Assembly: GCA_965217205.1 (NCBI GenBank)
Contig: OZ244254.1
Coordinates: forward strand, 1,736,001-1,800,000
Origin: Maricaulis sp947259345
Lineage (GTDB): Bacteria > Pseudomonadota > Alphaproteobacteria > Caulobacterales > Maricaulaceae
Reading direction: 5' to 3'
DNA: 64,000 bases
The notes beneath the pieces are model-generated. The model did not search any database, was not told the DNA's origin, and saw nothing but the letters and a program-made list of their open reading frames with translations. Positions within the stretch are counted from its first letter, which is position 1. The number at the start of each line of letters is the position of its first letter. A program made the position numbers and the translations under genes. Shown here piece after piece: positions 52,196 through 61,285 of the stretch.

Positions 52196-53386
52196 TTAGA
52201 AATACCCCTGCACGGTGAAAAGCCGTCTGTGCTCTTCCACTGCAAAGCGATCTGTCATTCCGGCGATATAGTCACAAATCGCCCGCGCCGACTGCGCTGT
52301 TCCGGCCCCCGACATGCTGGCCTGAACATCATTTGGCAGTACGCCGGGATCACTCAGATACAGGTCAAACAAATCACTGGCGACCCGGCGTGCCTGGCTC
52401 ATCATTCTGTTGACCTTGTAGTGGCGATACATGTGGGCAAAGAGATGGCGACGCAGCGCGGCCAGATGCAAAACCATCTCTTCGGAGAAGGCAACAACCG
52501 GGTGATCAAGCGCCCGCAGGGCCTCCGCACTCTCAGGTTTTGCCAAGTCCAGACGGCGGCGCGTTTCGGTCAAGACATCCTCGACCATCACACCGATCAA
52601 TTCGCGCACGGCCTCGTGGACGATGATCGCCTGTGGCTTGTCCGGCCAATTTTCGCGGGCACGCGTGAAAATATCGCCGACCAGCGGCAATTCAAGCAAC
52701 GGCTCCAATTCCAGCAATCCGGATCGCAATCCATCGTCAATGTCGTGATTGTTATAGGCGATATCATCGGCCAGCGCGGCGATCTGTGCCTCGAGGCCGG
52801 CATGGGTCTCGAATTCCAGCGCCCGCCAGCCATCATAGTCGGTGAAGGCCCAGGGCAGGCTGGCCTCATCCTGGCCAGCTCCCAGAAGGGGGCCATTATG
52901 TTTGACGACGCCTTCAAGCGTCTCCCAGGTCAGATTCAGGCCGTCAAATTCCGGGTAACGCACTTCCAGCTTGGTGATCACGCGCAGGGTCTGGGCGTTG
53001 TGGTCGAAGCCGCCAAAATCCTTCATCTTCTGTGCCAGTACCCGCTCGCCCTCATGACCGAAGGGGGGGTGTCCGAGATCATGGGCCAGCGCCAGGGCTT
53101 CGGCGAGGTCCTCATCGCCGCGCAAGGCCCGGGCCAGCGTCCGGGCGATCTGCGAGACTTCCAGTGAATGGGTCAGGCGTGTACGATATTGATCGCCTTC
53201 ATGGGCCACGAAAACCTGGGTCTTCTCCTTCAGGCGCCGAAAGGCCGCGGAGTGGATGATCCGGTCGCGATCGCGCTGGAAGGCGTTACGCATGGCACTG
53301 TCGGGCTGGGCAAAGCGGCGGCCGCGCGACTCCGCCGGATGACAGGCATAGGGCGCACGGGTTCGGTCGGTCGCGGCGATGATCAT
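52196..53386 (-). CDS. dgt: Deoxyguanosinetriphosphate triphosphohydrolase-like protein
   Basis: An HD-domain dNTP triphosphohydrolase that splits dNTPs into deoxynucleoside and triphosphate. The 396-residue protein has RDRDRIIHSAAFRRLKEKTQ, TRLTHSLEVSQIARTLARAL (first metal histidine), the HD pair in ALAHDLGHPPFGHEGE, and IAALADDIAYNNHDIDDGL. Length fits the shorter, non-E. coli type. The ATG at 53386 gives the usual N-terminus; the frame is open for 21 codons upstream. The argS gene, often found between dgt and the SPOR gene, is not here. It diverges from the iron-sulfur insertion gene. Confidence 0.93.
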   Translation of the reverse strand: MIIAATDRTRAPYACHPAESRGRRFAQPDSAMRNAFQRDRDRIIHSAAFRRLKEKTQVFVAHEGDQYRTRLTHSLEVSQIARTLARALRGDEDLAEALALAHDLGHPPFGHEGERVLAQKMKDFGGFDHNAQTLRVITKLEVRYPEFDGLNLTWETLEGVVKHNGPLLGAGQDEASLPWAFTDYDGWRALEFETHAGLEAQIAALADDIAYNNHDIDDGLRSGLLELEPLLELPLVGDIFTRARENWPDKPQAIIVHEAVRELIGVMVEDVLTETRRRLDLAKPESAEALRALDHPVVAFSEEMVLHLAALRRHLFAHMYRHYKVNRMMSQARRVASDLFDLYLSDPGVLPNDVQASMSGAGTAQSARAICDYIAGMTDRFAVEEHRRLFTVQGYF

Positions 53387-53480
53387 GTCAGGGGGGCCTT
53401 TTATCCGCGCAAGGGTGGGTCCATATAGGATGATACAGGCAGAAACCAAAGGCCCGCCGGGTCAAGTGTCAGGCTCTACC

Positions 53481-53810
53481 ATGTCCGTTAATGTCTCCCT
53501 CTCCGCGTCCGCCGCGAAACAGATCAACACCATTATCGCCGCCCAAGCCTCAACCGGCCTGCTGCGCATCGGTGTGGTCGGCGGTGGCTGCTCGGGCTTT
53601 TCCTACACGTTCGACCTCGACGAAACGGTCAATGAGGACGATCAGGTGATTGAACGCGACGGCGCCAAAGTGGTCATCGACGAAGCCTCCCTGCCCTTTC
53701 TGGAAGGTTCGGAAATCGATTATGTCGACGAACTGATCGGTGCCAGCTTCAAGATCCACAATCCCAATGCCACAGCGGCCTGCGGTTGCGGCACAAGTTT
53801 CTCAATCTAG
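53481..53810 (+). CDS. erpA: Iron-sulfur cluster insertion protein, ErpA/IscA family
   Basis: A 109-residue A-type carrier delivering Fe-S clusters to apoproteins. The three conserved cysteines are present: C37 in VGGGCSGFSY and C101/C103 in AACGCGTSFSI. The ATG at 53481 gives the normal family length; earlier in-frame ATGs would add an uncharacteristic extension. It diverges from dgt, the usual alphaproteobacterial arrangement. I favour ErpA by context, but IscA or SufA naming cannot be excluded. Confidence 0.92.
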   Translation: MSVNVSLSASAAKQINTIIAAQASTGLLRIGVVGGGCSGFSYTFDLDETVNEDDQVIERDGAKVVIDEASLPFLEGSEIDYVDELIGASFKIHNPNATAACGCGTSFSI

Positions 53811-53870
53811 CTATCGCGAACGACGTCTTGCTGGCCTATCCTCGGCTGACACACCGGGAGGAAAAAAATC

Positions 53871-54218
53871 ATGGCCTATGTTCAAGGATATGTCGCAGCC
53901 GTGCCTGACGCCAATCGCGAGGCCTTCATCGAAAGCAGCGAAATGATGTGCGCGATGATGAAGGAATACGGCGCGCTTCAGGCCGTCGATTGCTGGGGCG
54001 CGGATGTACCGGAAGGCGAGCTGACCTCCTTCCCCAAGGCGGTGAAGAAACAGGACGGCGAAACCGTGACCTTTTCCTGGGCCGTCTGGCCCGACAAGGC
54101 GACAGCCGACGCCGCGATGGAAAAAATGATGGCAGATCCGCGCATGAAAGCCGATGAAATGCCGTTCGACGGAAAGCGCCTCATCTTCGGTGGCTTCGAA
54201 CCGCTCGTGGGGCTTTGA
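53871..54218 (+). CDS. DUF1428 family protein
   Basis: A 115-residue protein matching DUF1428: MAYVQGYVAAVPDANREAFI at the start, GALQAVDCWGADVPEGELTS, and VTFSWAVWPDKATADAAMEK followed by MPFDGKRLIFGGFEPL. The fold is a ferredoxin-like alpha/beta barrel dimer; the activity is unknown. GGGAGG lies before the ATG. The nitroreductase gene follows six bases after the stop, so they probably share a transcript with erpA. Confidence 0.87.
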   Translation: MAYVQGYVAAVPDANREAFIESSEMMCAMMKEYGALQAVDCWGADVPEGELTSFPKAVKKQDGETVTFSWAVWPDKATADAAMEKMMADPRMKADEMPFDGKRLIFGGFEPLVGL

Positions 54219-54224
54219 GCATCC

Positions 54225-54902
54225 ATGACTGCCACTTTCTCCGAAATCGCCCGGCGACGCATCTCGACCCGCGCCTTTCTCGACACGCCAGTCAGCGAGG
54301 CCGAGATCCGCGATATCCTCGACACTGCACGCTGGGCAGCCTCGGGCGGCAATGTTCAGCCCTGGACCGTCCATGTCGTGACCGGCAAGGCGCGCCAGCG
54401 GGTGATTGCGACAGTCCGCATGCGCCTCGAGGTCGATCCGTTTGGCGACGAGAATGATTTCGGCGCCTACCCGCAATCGCTCTGGGAACCCTTCCGCACC
54501 CGCCGCCACGCGCTGGGCGAGCAGATGTATGAGACGATGGGGATCGATCGCGACAACAAGCCGGCGCGGCTCAATCACCTGCTCAAGAATTTCGAGTTCT
54601 TCGGCGCCCCGGTCGGCCTTTTTTTCAGCCTCGACGCGCGCATGAACCCCAATCAATGGGGTCATCTGGGGATGTTCATCATGTGCGTCATGCTGGCAGC
54701 CGAGGAAAAGGGCCTGGCGACCTGCGCCCAGGAAGCCTGGATGACACGCTGGAAAACCGTCGGCGCCGCTATCGGCCTGTCACCGGAGGAACGGATCTGG
54801 TGCGGCATGGCGCTGGGCCATGCCGACCCGGATGCCCCGGTGAACACGCTACGCTCAGAGCGGGCGGAGGTGGACAATTTCACGACCTTTCTGGAGCACT
54901 GA
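54225..54902 (+). CDS. Nitroreductase family protein (FMN-dependent)
   Basis: A 225-residue flavoprotein. The FMN phosphate-binding start ARRRISTRAFLDTPVSEAEI and ARWAASGGNVQPWTVHVV are clear, and GHLGMFIMCVMLAAEEKGLA and CAQEAWM complete the nitroreductase fold. Members reduce nitroaromatics or other electron-poor substrates with NAD(P)H. It is co-directional and nearly contiguous with the DUF1428 gene. Its stop is two bases from the stop of the convergent peptidase gene. Confidence 0.9.
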   Translation: MTATFSEIARRRISTRAFLDTPVSEAEIRDILDTARWAASGGNVQPWTVHVVTGKARQRVIATVRMRLEVDPFGDENDFGAYPQSLWEPFRTRRHALGEQMYETMGIDRDNKPARLNHLLKNFEFFGAPVGLFFSLDARMNPNQWGHLGMFIMCVMLAAEEKGLATCAQEAWMTRWKTVGAAIGLSPEERIWCGMALGHADPDAPVNTLRSERAEVDNFTTFLEH

Positions 54903-54904
54903 TC

Positions 54905-56167
54905 CTATTCGGCCAGTATCGCCTCGAACTGCGCGCGCGCCTCGGCACCCCCGACCGCTTCAAACACGTCCAGCATCTGCAGTGTCGTCGAGACCCGTGC
55001 CTCCATCACCGCCTGGATGAAGCGGGCAAAGGCCTCGCGGCCAATGAGCGCCTCGGCCCGTGCCAGGGCGAGCGGTCCCTTGCGGTAAGCGACCAGATAG
55101 GGCGGACGCTCGGTGGTCTCCGGCGTCCACACCGGCGGCAAGTCTGCCGACGCATTGTCGATCTGGCGCTGATAGCGGGCCAGCCGCTCCTCGAATACTG
55201 TCTCGCCCAGCGCGTCACGCATGCCCATGATGGCGACATAGTCGGCAAAACTCTCATTGAGCCAGTTCTCGACCGTCATGGCATTGCCATGGCTCCAATA
55301 GTGGCTGAGCTCATGACAGACAAACTGGGTCAGGCTGGCCTCCGAGCTTTCCGCGATATCGGTCAGGGCGATCAATGTGCCGCGCGAATACCCGCCCTCA
55401 TGGCGGCTGGTCACGACGATGGAGGCGTTCGGCAAGGGGCCTGCCGCACCGGACAGGGCGTTGAGATAGGTCGTGCAATGGTCGAGTGCGGCCACTGCCA
55501 ACTCGATGCCCGCCCCTGCCGGATCACGCGTGTCATAGATCGCATAGCCGGGCGCGGCGTGGCGCTCGAAGTCCGACATCAGTGTGAAAGCCAGATCCAG
55601 CGCGGGATTGTCCTGGTCGATATGGAAACCGCCAGGCGTCCGTATGATCGACTGCATGGTGACGCCGTCCCACGCGCCGGGCAGCCAGATGTCCAGATCC
55701 GCTGTGATCAAAGACGAGAAGCGCGCATCGAAGGGCATCCAGAAACTATCGACCGTGAGCTCGATCTTGTCGGGGTCGAGCGTATTGATCGGCACGGCTG
55801 GCGGTTCCGGGAAGAGCGCGCCCGCATAGCGCATCTCGATGACCCGGTCCGCGCCATCGACCGAAGGCGCCAGCGCTATCGTGTAGGCGCGCATCTGACC
55901 GTTGAAGCCTTCGGCAAGATCGCTCGTCGCCCCGGTGACGCCCGAGCCGCCAATCCACGCCTCGCCGAGTGCTGTGTTGAGAAAGAAGGTAACTTCCGTG
56001 AGGTCGTCATCCGTGACGGTCAGTGACCAGTCGGCTGCCAGCCTGCCGGTCTGCGGGCTCAGCCGCAAATCCCCGTCATAGTGAAAGACTGGCTCCTGCG
56101 CGGCGGCGCCGGATGTCAGAATGGTCGCGGCCGTGAGGGCCGCCAGTGCCGGTTTTGAAATCCACAT
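54905..56167 (-). CDS. Exported M1-like gluzincin metallopeptidase
   Basis: A 420-residue protein with a signal peptide (ALAALTAATILTSGAAAQ). The zinc site is complete: HELSHYW (H285, E286, H289) and NESFADY with the third ligand E305, the M1/gluzincin arrangement. The aminopeptidase GxMEN motif is not obvious, so the true activity (peptidase or other) is open. The N-terminal half is beta-rich, as in M1 proteins. An exported peptidase role is likely. Confidence 0.84.
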   Translation of the reverse strand: MWISKPALAALTAATILTSGAAAQEPVFHYDGDLRLSPQTGRLAADWSLTVTDDDLTEVTFFLNTALGEAWIGGSGVTGATSDLAEGFNGQMRAYTIALAPSVDGADRVIEMRYAGALFPEPPAVPINTLDPDKIELTVDSFWMPFDARFSSLITADLDIWLPGAWDGVTMQSIIRTPGGFHIDQDNPALDLAFTLMSDFERHAAPGYAIYDTRDPAGAGIELAVAALDHCTTYLNALSGAAGPLPNASIVVTSRHEGGYSRGTLIALTDIAESSEASLTQFVCHELSHYWSHGNAMTVENWLNESFADYVAIMGMRDALGETVFEERLARYQRQIDNASADLPPVWTPETTERPPYLVAYRKGPLALARAEALIGREAFARFIQAVMEARVSTTLQMLDVFEAVGGAEARAQFEAILAE

Positions 56168-56260
56168 GATAATCCCCTGTGTGCCTGGCCTTCAGATGCC
56201 GCGACACACGGGATCGGATGCAATCGACCCCGCCGCTCTGGTCGGACGGGGCGCCGCGCC

Positions 56261-56611
56261 TCAAGCGCTGCAGTCGAATGTGTCGCCACAGACGGCGGTC
56301 GCGAACACCAGCCATCCGACGAGGCCGGCAATCCACAGAAGCGGGATGACCAGCATCCATTTGAGGCCGGAACCGCGCTGCTTCATGATGACCCGGACCC
56401 AGCCGATGATGACGGCCAGTATCGCCACCACGGGGCCGGCGCTGGAATAGAGCGCGAACGCCACCAATGCCTGGTTCTCGGTCGATCCCGGTGCGTCGAA
56501 CATCATCAGGGCCGGCAACCACAGGCCCATGCTGACAAAGCCGAAGCCCAGCACGGCGATGGTCGCCAGGCTGGGCCAGATCAGGGAAAGGCGTTTGGGT
56601 GTTTCGCTCAT
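56261..56611 (-). CDS. Small membrane protein, unknown function
   Basis: A 116-residue protein with three hydrophobic segments (LATIAVLGFGFVSMGLWLPA, AGPVVAILAVIIGWVRVIM and WMLVIPLLWIAGLVGWLVFA), with a KQRG loop and a C-terminal CGDTFDC that could form a disulfide outside the membrane. Its start overlaps the stop of the lipoprotein gene at 56608 by four bases, so the two are coupled. Confidence 0.7.
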   Translation of the reverse strand: MSETPKRLSLIWPSLATIAVLGFGFVSMGLWLPALMMFDAPGSTENQALVAFALYSSAGPVVAILAVIIGWVRVIMKQRGSGLKWMLVIPLLWIAGLVGWLVFATAVCGDTFDCSA

Positions 56612-57150
56612 AATCCCCCCGGAATCAGCTCATCGGCCTCCTGACGCGAAATGCGCTGAAAATTGACCTGCATGACGACCGCGTCGTTCTCGCGTGTGAC
56701 GACCGAATAGCCGTCCGGCCCGGTGATCTCCATGACAGTCGAGAAGACCCGCTCCTCACCATCCTGCCCGCGATGGGTTTCGTCAGGGAAGAGCAGGCGG
56801 TCTCCATCCGGGGTTATGGTGCCATCGGAGACACCGCCGATGGCGTTGTAATAGCGATAGGTAATCACCTCCGCCTCGGCGTCCCAGTGATACAGCGTCT
56901 CGCCACGATAGATGGTGGCTCCCTGCGGCACGGCATGGACATCACGCAGATACTGGCCGTCATAGACCGGCTCGTAACAATGCACATCGAAGGTTTCCGA
57001 GCCCTGGAAAACCCCGGTCCAGCAAGAGCCGGCAAGGAAGGCGAGCGGCATCAATTCCTCACGCAGAACCGGCGCTTCGTCCTGCGCCTGACACGCCCCG
57101 GCCAGCGCGAGGGCTCCCAGCCCGGCGATAACACCCTGTCTCTGCATCAT
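56608..57150 (-). CDS. Putative lipoprotein, unknown function
   Basis: A 180-residue protein with a lipoprotein signal (LGALALAGAC, Cys20). The mature part is beta-rich, with PLAFLAGSCWTGVFQGSETF near the start and TITPDGDRLLFPDE in the middle. This layout resembles small ligand-binding beta-barrel proteins such as DUF1579-like or THAP4-like folds, but the match is only a general impression. It diverges from xthA. Confidence 0.72.
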   Translation of the reverse strand: MMQRQGVIAGLGALALAGACQAQDEAPVLREELMPLAFLAGSCWTGVFQGSETFDVHCYEPVYDGQYLRDVHAVPQGATIYRGETLYHWDAEAEVITYRYYNAIGGVSDGTITPDGDRLLFPDETHRGQDGEERVFSTVMEITGPDGYSVVTRENDAVVMQVNFQRISRQEADELIPGGL

Positions 57151-57229
57151 GCCGCGCTCCGCGTCTTTTCTCGTTTGCGAAACGGGTTAGGCTGGACATA
57201 TCTCGCCCACCCGGACCCCGTGACCCATC

Positions 57230-58018
57230 ATGACCCTGACTGTTGCCTCCTGGAACGTCAATTCCATCAAGGCCCGCCTGCCCAATGTGCTCGACTGGCT
57301 CCGCGAGGCCCAGCCGGATGTCGCCTGCCTGCAGGAGATCAAGACGGTTGATGAGGGTTTCCCGCGGATAGAGATCGAGGATCTCGGCTATAATGTCGAA
57401 ACCCACGGCCAGAAGTCCTATAATGGCGTTGCCATCCTCTCGAAACACCCGATCGAGGAGGTCCGCTGCGGCTTGCCGGGTGATGAGAGCGATGAGCAGG
57501 CGCGCTATATCGAGGCGGTCATCTCGGCCAGCCGCGGTCCGGTCCGCGTCGCCTCAATCTACCTGCCCAATGGCAATCCTGCGCCCGGCCCCAAATACGA
57601 CTACAAGCTGGCCTGGATGGAGCGTCTGCGCTTGCACGCCAAGGGCCTGCTGGCGTTCGAAGAACCGCTCATCCTGGCCGGCGACTATAATTGCATCCCG
57701 CGCGACAGTGATTGCTGGGATATCGCCGAGTGGGAGCGCGACGCCCTCGCCCTGCCACAAACCCGCGCCGCCTTCCGGGCGCTGAAATGGCTGGGCCTGA
57801 CCGAAGCCTTCGAACAACTCGACGGCCGCGGCCATCAATACACATTCTATGACTATCAGGCCGGGCGCTGGAACAAGGGCCATGGCATCCGCATCGACCA
57901 CTTGCTGTGCTCACCGCAAGCGGCTGACCGCCTCGAAGCCATCGATATCCACACCAAGACGCGCGGCAAGGAAAAGGCCTCCGATCACATTCCGATCGTC
58001 GGAAGCTTTTCGCTTTAG
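57230..58018 (+). CDS. xthA: Exodeoxyribonuclease III
   Basis: ExoIII cleaves 5' to abasic sites and degrades DNA 3' to 5'. The 262-residue EEP enzyme has TVASWNVNSIKARLPNVLDW, CLQEIKT with the catalytic glutamate, VASIYLPNGNP, LAGDYNCIPRDSD, RIDHLLCSP and ASDHIPIVGSFSL, in the proper order. A degenerate copy of its last 68 bases occurs 4.7 kb downstream at 62738-62805, next to the cyanovirin-like gene. The genes between may therefore have inserted directly behind xthA. Confidence 0.96.
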   Translation: MTLTVASWNVNSIKARLPNVLDWLREAQPDVACLQEIKTVDEGFPRIEIEDLGYNVETHGQKSYNGVAILSKHPIEEVRCGLPGDESDEQARYIEAVISASRGPVRVASIYLPNGNPAPGPKYDYKLAWMERLRLHAKGLLAFEEPLILAGDYNCIPRDSDCWDIAEWERDALALPQTRAAFRALKWLGLTEAFEQLDGRGHQYTFYDYQAGRWNKGHGIRIDHLLCSPQAADRLEAIDIHTKTRGKEKASDHIPIVGSFSL

Positions 58019-58062
58019 ACCCGGTCTCCACCAGCGGTGTGACAAGCACGGCTTGACCGAAT

Positions 58063-59274
58063 CTAGCCCTTGACTGCAAGCGCGGGCGCCGCCGCGGCGG
58101 CGCGGCTTGCGGGCAAAGCCCCGGCGGCCACACCTGCACCAATGCTGCCAGCCAAAGCCGCAAGTGCCAAACTGGGGTCCAGAGCGACCGGAATATCCCA
58201 GAGAGACGATACCAGAAAGCCCAGCCCCGCCGCCACACCAGCACCGATGGCCGCGCCGAGAACACCGAGGATCAGGCTTTCCAGCATGAATTGAAACAGG
58301 ATGTCACTGCCAAGAGCCCCGCAGGCCATCTGCAACGCGATATCCCGACGCCGCGTCTCCACAGCGGACAGCGTATAGCCGCCATAGCCAATTGCGGCAG
58401 CGATCATCGATATCGTGGCGATTGAGAAGAGCAAGCGCGTGAGCAGGTCACGTTGGCGATTCATGGCACGCAGCGACGCGTTCTCGTCGCCAAACCGGAA
58501 CGGGGCAGCATGTGACAGCGGCGCACCATGCTCTCGCCGCAAGATCCGGTCAGCCGTTTCGCGTGCCGCGCTGATGCTGCGTCGGTCCAGCAAGACCACC
58601 GTCAACTGGTTCGCTTCATCAGGCGCGAGATGCGCACTCCGGTCAAAGTAGCGTACCATCGCGGTGAAAGGCAGGAGAACCCCCAACGCATAGCGCTCGG
58701 CGGTGTTGGTTTCTGCAGGCCCGAAAACACCGATGACGGCGCAGGAGATACCGTTGATCCGTACCGGCGCGCCAACCGCATCAGCCGGACGCGCGAACAG
58801 CCGGGCAGCCGCGGACGCGCCGAGCATGCATTGACGTTCGGCTCCGGCGAGTTCGGCCCGTGTGAAGGCTCGACCGTGCGCAACAGCCATATTGGCTTCC
58901 CGTTGATAGTCCCCGACAACGCCGAAAAGCCGCACTTCATATCGATCCCCGTCACCTTGCGCTTCGGCAAATCCTGTCCGCCAGGCGGCGCGAGCCTCGA
59001 CGAGCGTACCCAGCTCCTGGTCCAATGCCTCAAGATCCGACACTCGCGGGGGACCGAAGCGGTCATGGATGAGAGTATTTTCTGTGATGACAAGCGATCG
59101 CGCATACGCCCCGAAAACCATCCGCTCCATCTGCTGGCCGTACCCCGCCAGTATGGCAGTCGCAAGCGCGACAGAACCGGCGCCCGCTCCGAGCGTGAGG
59201 GCCATCAAACAGGATCGAATCGGCCGGGTGGTGATCGACCAGACCGCCATGTAAATCTGGTTCCACAACGGCAT
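58063..59274 (-). CDS. FtsX/MacB-type ABC transporter permease
   Basis: A 403-residue permease with the MacB topology: one helix (about 22-44), a large outside domain (about 50-280), and three C-terminal helices (about 285-307, 335-362 and 370-396) containing ETRRRDIALQMACGA, the conserved cytoplasmic loop of FtsX-domain permeases. Unlike MacB itself the ATPase is a separate gene, which overlaps by one base (TGATG). MacB-type transporters are mechanotransmission pumps that push substrates from the periplasm through an outer-membrane channel. No TolC gene is nearby, so a chromosomal TolC would be needed. Confidence 0.9.
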   Translation of the reverse strand: MPLWNQIYMAVWSITTRPIRSCLMALTLGAGAGSVALATAILAGYGQQMERMVFGAYARSLVITENTLIHDRFGPPRVSDLEALDQELGTLVEARAAWRTGFAEAQGDGDRYEVRLFGVVGDYQREANMAVAHGRAFTRAELAGAERQCMLGASAAARLFARPADAVGAPVRINGISCAVIGVFGPAETNTAERYALGVLLPFTAMVRYFDRSAHLAPDEANQLTVVLLDRRSISAARETADRILRREHGAPLSHAAPFRFGDENASLRAMNRQRDLLTRLLFSIATISMIAAAIGYGGYTLSAVETRRRDIALQMACGALGSDILFQFMLESLILGVLGAAIGAGVAAGLGFLVSSLWDIPVALDPSLALAALAGSIGAGVAAGALPASRAAAAAPALAVKG

Positions 59275-59966
59275 CAGGGCTTTGCCTCCTCGATGGCCGC
59301 GCCATTTGTGAAACGGATCATGCGGTCGGCGATCGGCATCAAGAGCGGATCGTGGGTTGCCAGAATCACACAGCCACCGCGATTGGCGTGGTCGCTGAGG
59401 AGCCGCCCGATAACCCCGGTGGTCTGCTCATCAAGCGCGGCGGATGGCTCATCACAGACAAGCAGCTGCGGGCCGAGCGCGAGGGCGCGCGCAAGCCCCA
59501 CGCGTTGACGCTCTCCGCCGGACAACTCCTCTACACGCCGATTGGCCTTTTCCGAGAGTTCGACAGCGTCGAGGGCTTTGTACGCTGCCGCTTTCCGGTC
59601 ATCTGCGGCCCGCCCAGCATAGCGCATCGGCAAACATACAGTGTCCAAGACACGCATGCGAGCGATGAGCCCCGCATCCTGGAAAAGATAGCCGATCCGT
59701 CCGCGCCGCCTGCGCGCAAGCGCGGCGGGGGGGATGCCGGAAACGTCTTCCCCCAAAAAGCTCACCGTGCCGGCGTCCGGCTGGTCGAGAAGCCCCAGTA
59801 TTGTCAGGAATGTTGACTTGCCTGCGCCGGAGCGCCCGACAACGGCGATACACTCACCGGCCATTGCCGAAAAATCCACGTCTCGAAGGGCAACCACGCT
59901 TGACTTCGCGCGCTGGTAGACACGGCTTATTTGCCTGACCTCGATCACCGGCAAAGACTTAGCCAT
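59274..59966 (-). CDS. ABC transporter ATP-binding protein (MacB/LolD type)
   Basis: A 230-residue ATPase with Walker A GRSGAGKST (44-52), Q-loop Q96, signature LSGGERQ (148-154), Walker B LLVCDE (E173) and H-loop H205. The sequence ISRVYQRAKSSVVALRDVDF and LLDQPDAGTVSFLGEDV are typical of the MacB/LolD/FtsE subclass. It lies 44 bases after the adaptor gene and overlaps the permease start by one base. Confidence 0.93.
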   Translation of the reverse strand: MAKSLPVIEVRQISRVYQRAKSSVVALRDVDFSAMAGECIAVVGRSGAGKSTFLTILGLLDQPDAGTVSFLGEDVSGIPPAALARRRRGRIGYLFQDAGLIARMRVLDTVCLPMRYAGRAADDRKAAAYKALDAVELSEKANRRVEELSGGERQRVGLARALALGPQLLVCDEPSAALDEQTTGVIGRLLSDHANRGGCVILATHDPLLMPIADRMIRFTNGAAIEEAKP

Positions 59967-60010
59967 CCGCGCACCCGCGAAGGGATGTCGGGCGCCGGGG
60001 ATGGCGACTT

Positions 60011-61285
60011 CTAAAGCTCAAGTTCGGGATCTCGGGCATCAATGATGACTAGGTCGCCCTCTTCGAGATCACCGCCGATGACCGCGAAATTCTCTGCATC
60101 CTCAGGGCCGGCCCTGACATGGCGCGATTCAATCCGACCGTCATGCCACACATAAACAACACGCATTCCCCGTGCGATAGCTTCGCCCAGCAATACGCCC
60201 GTAATTGCGCCCCTGTAATCGGGGACAAGCTCGGCATCATCGGACAGGCTGTAATAATCCCTTACCCATCGTTCGGTCTCTTCGCTGGGTTCAAATCCGG
60301 CCGGATAGCCGACAGTGAATGCACGACGCGGCGCGACGAGCTCACCATAGGCCTCGGCAGCCACAAATTCGATGGAAGCTGTCATGCCCGGCAAAAGCCG
60401 TTCGTCGGGGTCGCTGGCGGCGATCGCCACAGGGTAGGTCACAAACCGGTTCGCGACATTGGCCGCGCGTCGCACCGGGCCGGCCACGCCAAAAAAGATT
60501 TCACGGGGATATGCATCGACCCTGAAGCGAACATCCATACCCTCCTGGATTCGGGCGACATCTGCCTCGGCGACCTCAGCCTCGATCACCACATTTGACA
60601 GGTCGGCCGCTATGATAAAGAGTACGGGGGTCGACAAGGTGGCGTTGACCGTCTGCCCCGTCTCGACACGCCGATCCAGTACGAATCCGTCGATCGGAGA
60701 GGTAATCTCCGTATTCGACAGATCAATTCGGACCTGATCGACCTGGCTGCGCGCCAGCGCGACGCCGGCCTCGGCGCGGGCGTGCGCGGCTTCGATCTGT
60801 GCCAGCTCGAATTCCTGATCTTCGACCCGAGAATCAGGCACAGCGCCGCGCGCTGCGAGTTCCCGGGTGCGCTCGAATTGGCGTTCGGCCGCGGCCAGCC
60901 GAGCGGCGACCTCGTTTCTATCCGCAACGGCGGATCGCAATCCCGCCTCGGCGCGCGCAAGGGCCGCCTCGTACGGTTCCGGATCGATGCGCGCGAGAAC
61001 CTGGCCCGCACGCACCGGCTCATCAAAATCAACATCCACCGAAACGATGCGCCCGTTGAGTTCTGCTCCGACCTCAACCTGTGTCGCTGGACGTATCCGG
61101 CCCACCGCAGGCACAACGTCACTGATTGAGCCACGCATGACACGCGCTACCGAAAGATGTTCCGGTGCGCCATACTCGACATCATCGCCAACAGGTTGCG
61201 CGCCGGAGCAGCTCGTGAGCAGTCCGGCGACCAGACCTGACACCAGCCAAGCTGAGACACGGCCGGTTCTACCGTCACTCCACAT
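60011..61285 (-). CDS. Periplasmic adaptor (MacA/HlyD-like membrane fusion protein), lipoprotein
   Basis: A 424-residue adaptor with a lipoprotein-like signal (LVAGLLTSC, Cys26). The lipoyl half-domains are ATQVEVGAELNGRIVSVDVD and TEITSPIDGFVLDRRVETGQ, with an alanine-rich alpha-helical hairpin (about 105-185) between them, then a beta-barrel region. Such proteins link MacB-type permeases to a TolC-like channel. A C-terminal extension of about 90 residues (from about 330) is longer than in MacA. Start ATG 61285 overlaps the upstream lipoprotein stop by 11 bases. Confidence 0.9.
   Translation of the reverse strand: MWSDGRTGRVSAWLVSGLVAGLLTSCSGAQPVGDDVEYGAPEHLSVARVMRGSISDVVPAVGRIRPATQVEVGAELNGRIVSVDVDFDEPVRAGQVLARIDPEPYEAALARAEAGLRSAVADRNEVAARLAAAERQFERTRELAARGAVPDSRVEDQEFELAQIEAAHARAEAGVALARSQVDQVRIDLSNTEITSPIDGFVLDRRVETGQTVNATLSTPVLFIIAADLSNVVIEAEVAEADVARIQEGMDVRFRVDAYPREIFFGVAGPVRRAANVANRFVTYPVAIAASDPDERLLPGMTASIEFVAAEAYGELVAPRRAFTVGYPAGFEPSEETERWVRDYYSLSDDAELVPDYRGAITGVLLGEAIARGMRVVYVWHDGRIESRHVRAGPEDAENFAVIGGDLEEGDLVIIDARDPELEL

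Noticed and set aside
58063..59274. Possibility that the permease is FtsX of the cell division FtsEX pair
   Set aside because: The adaptor gene and the position of the large domain between helices 1 and 2 with no division gene nearby fit MacB better.
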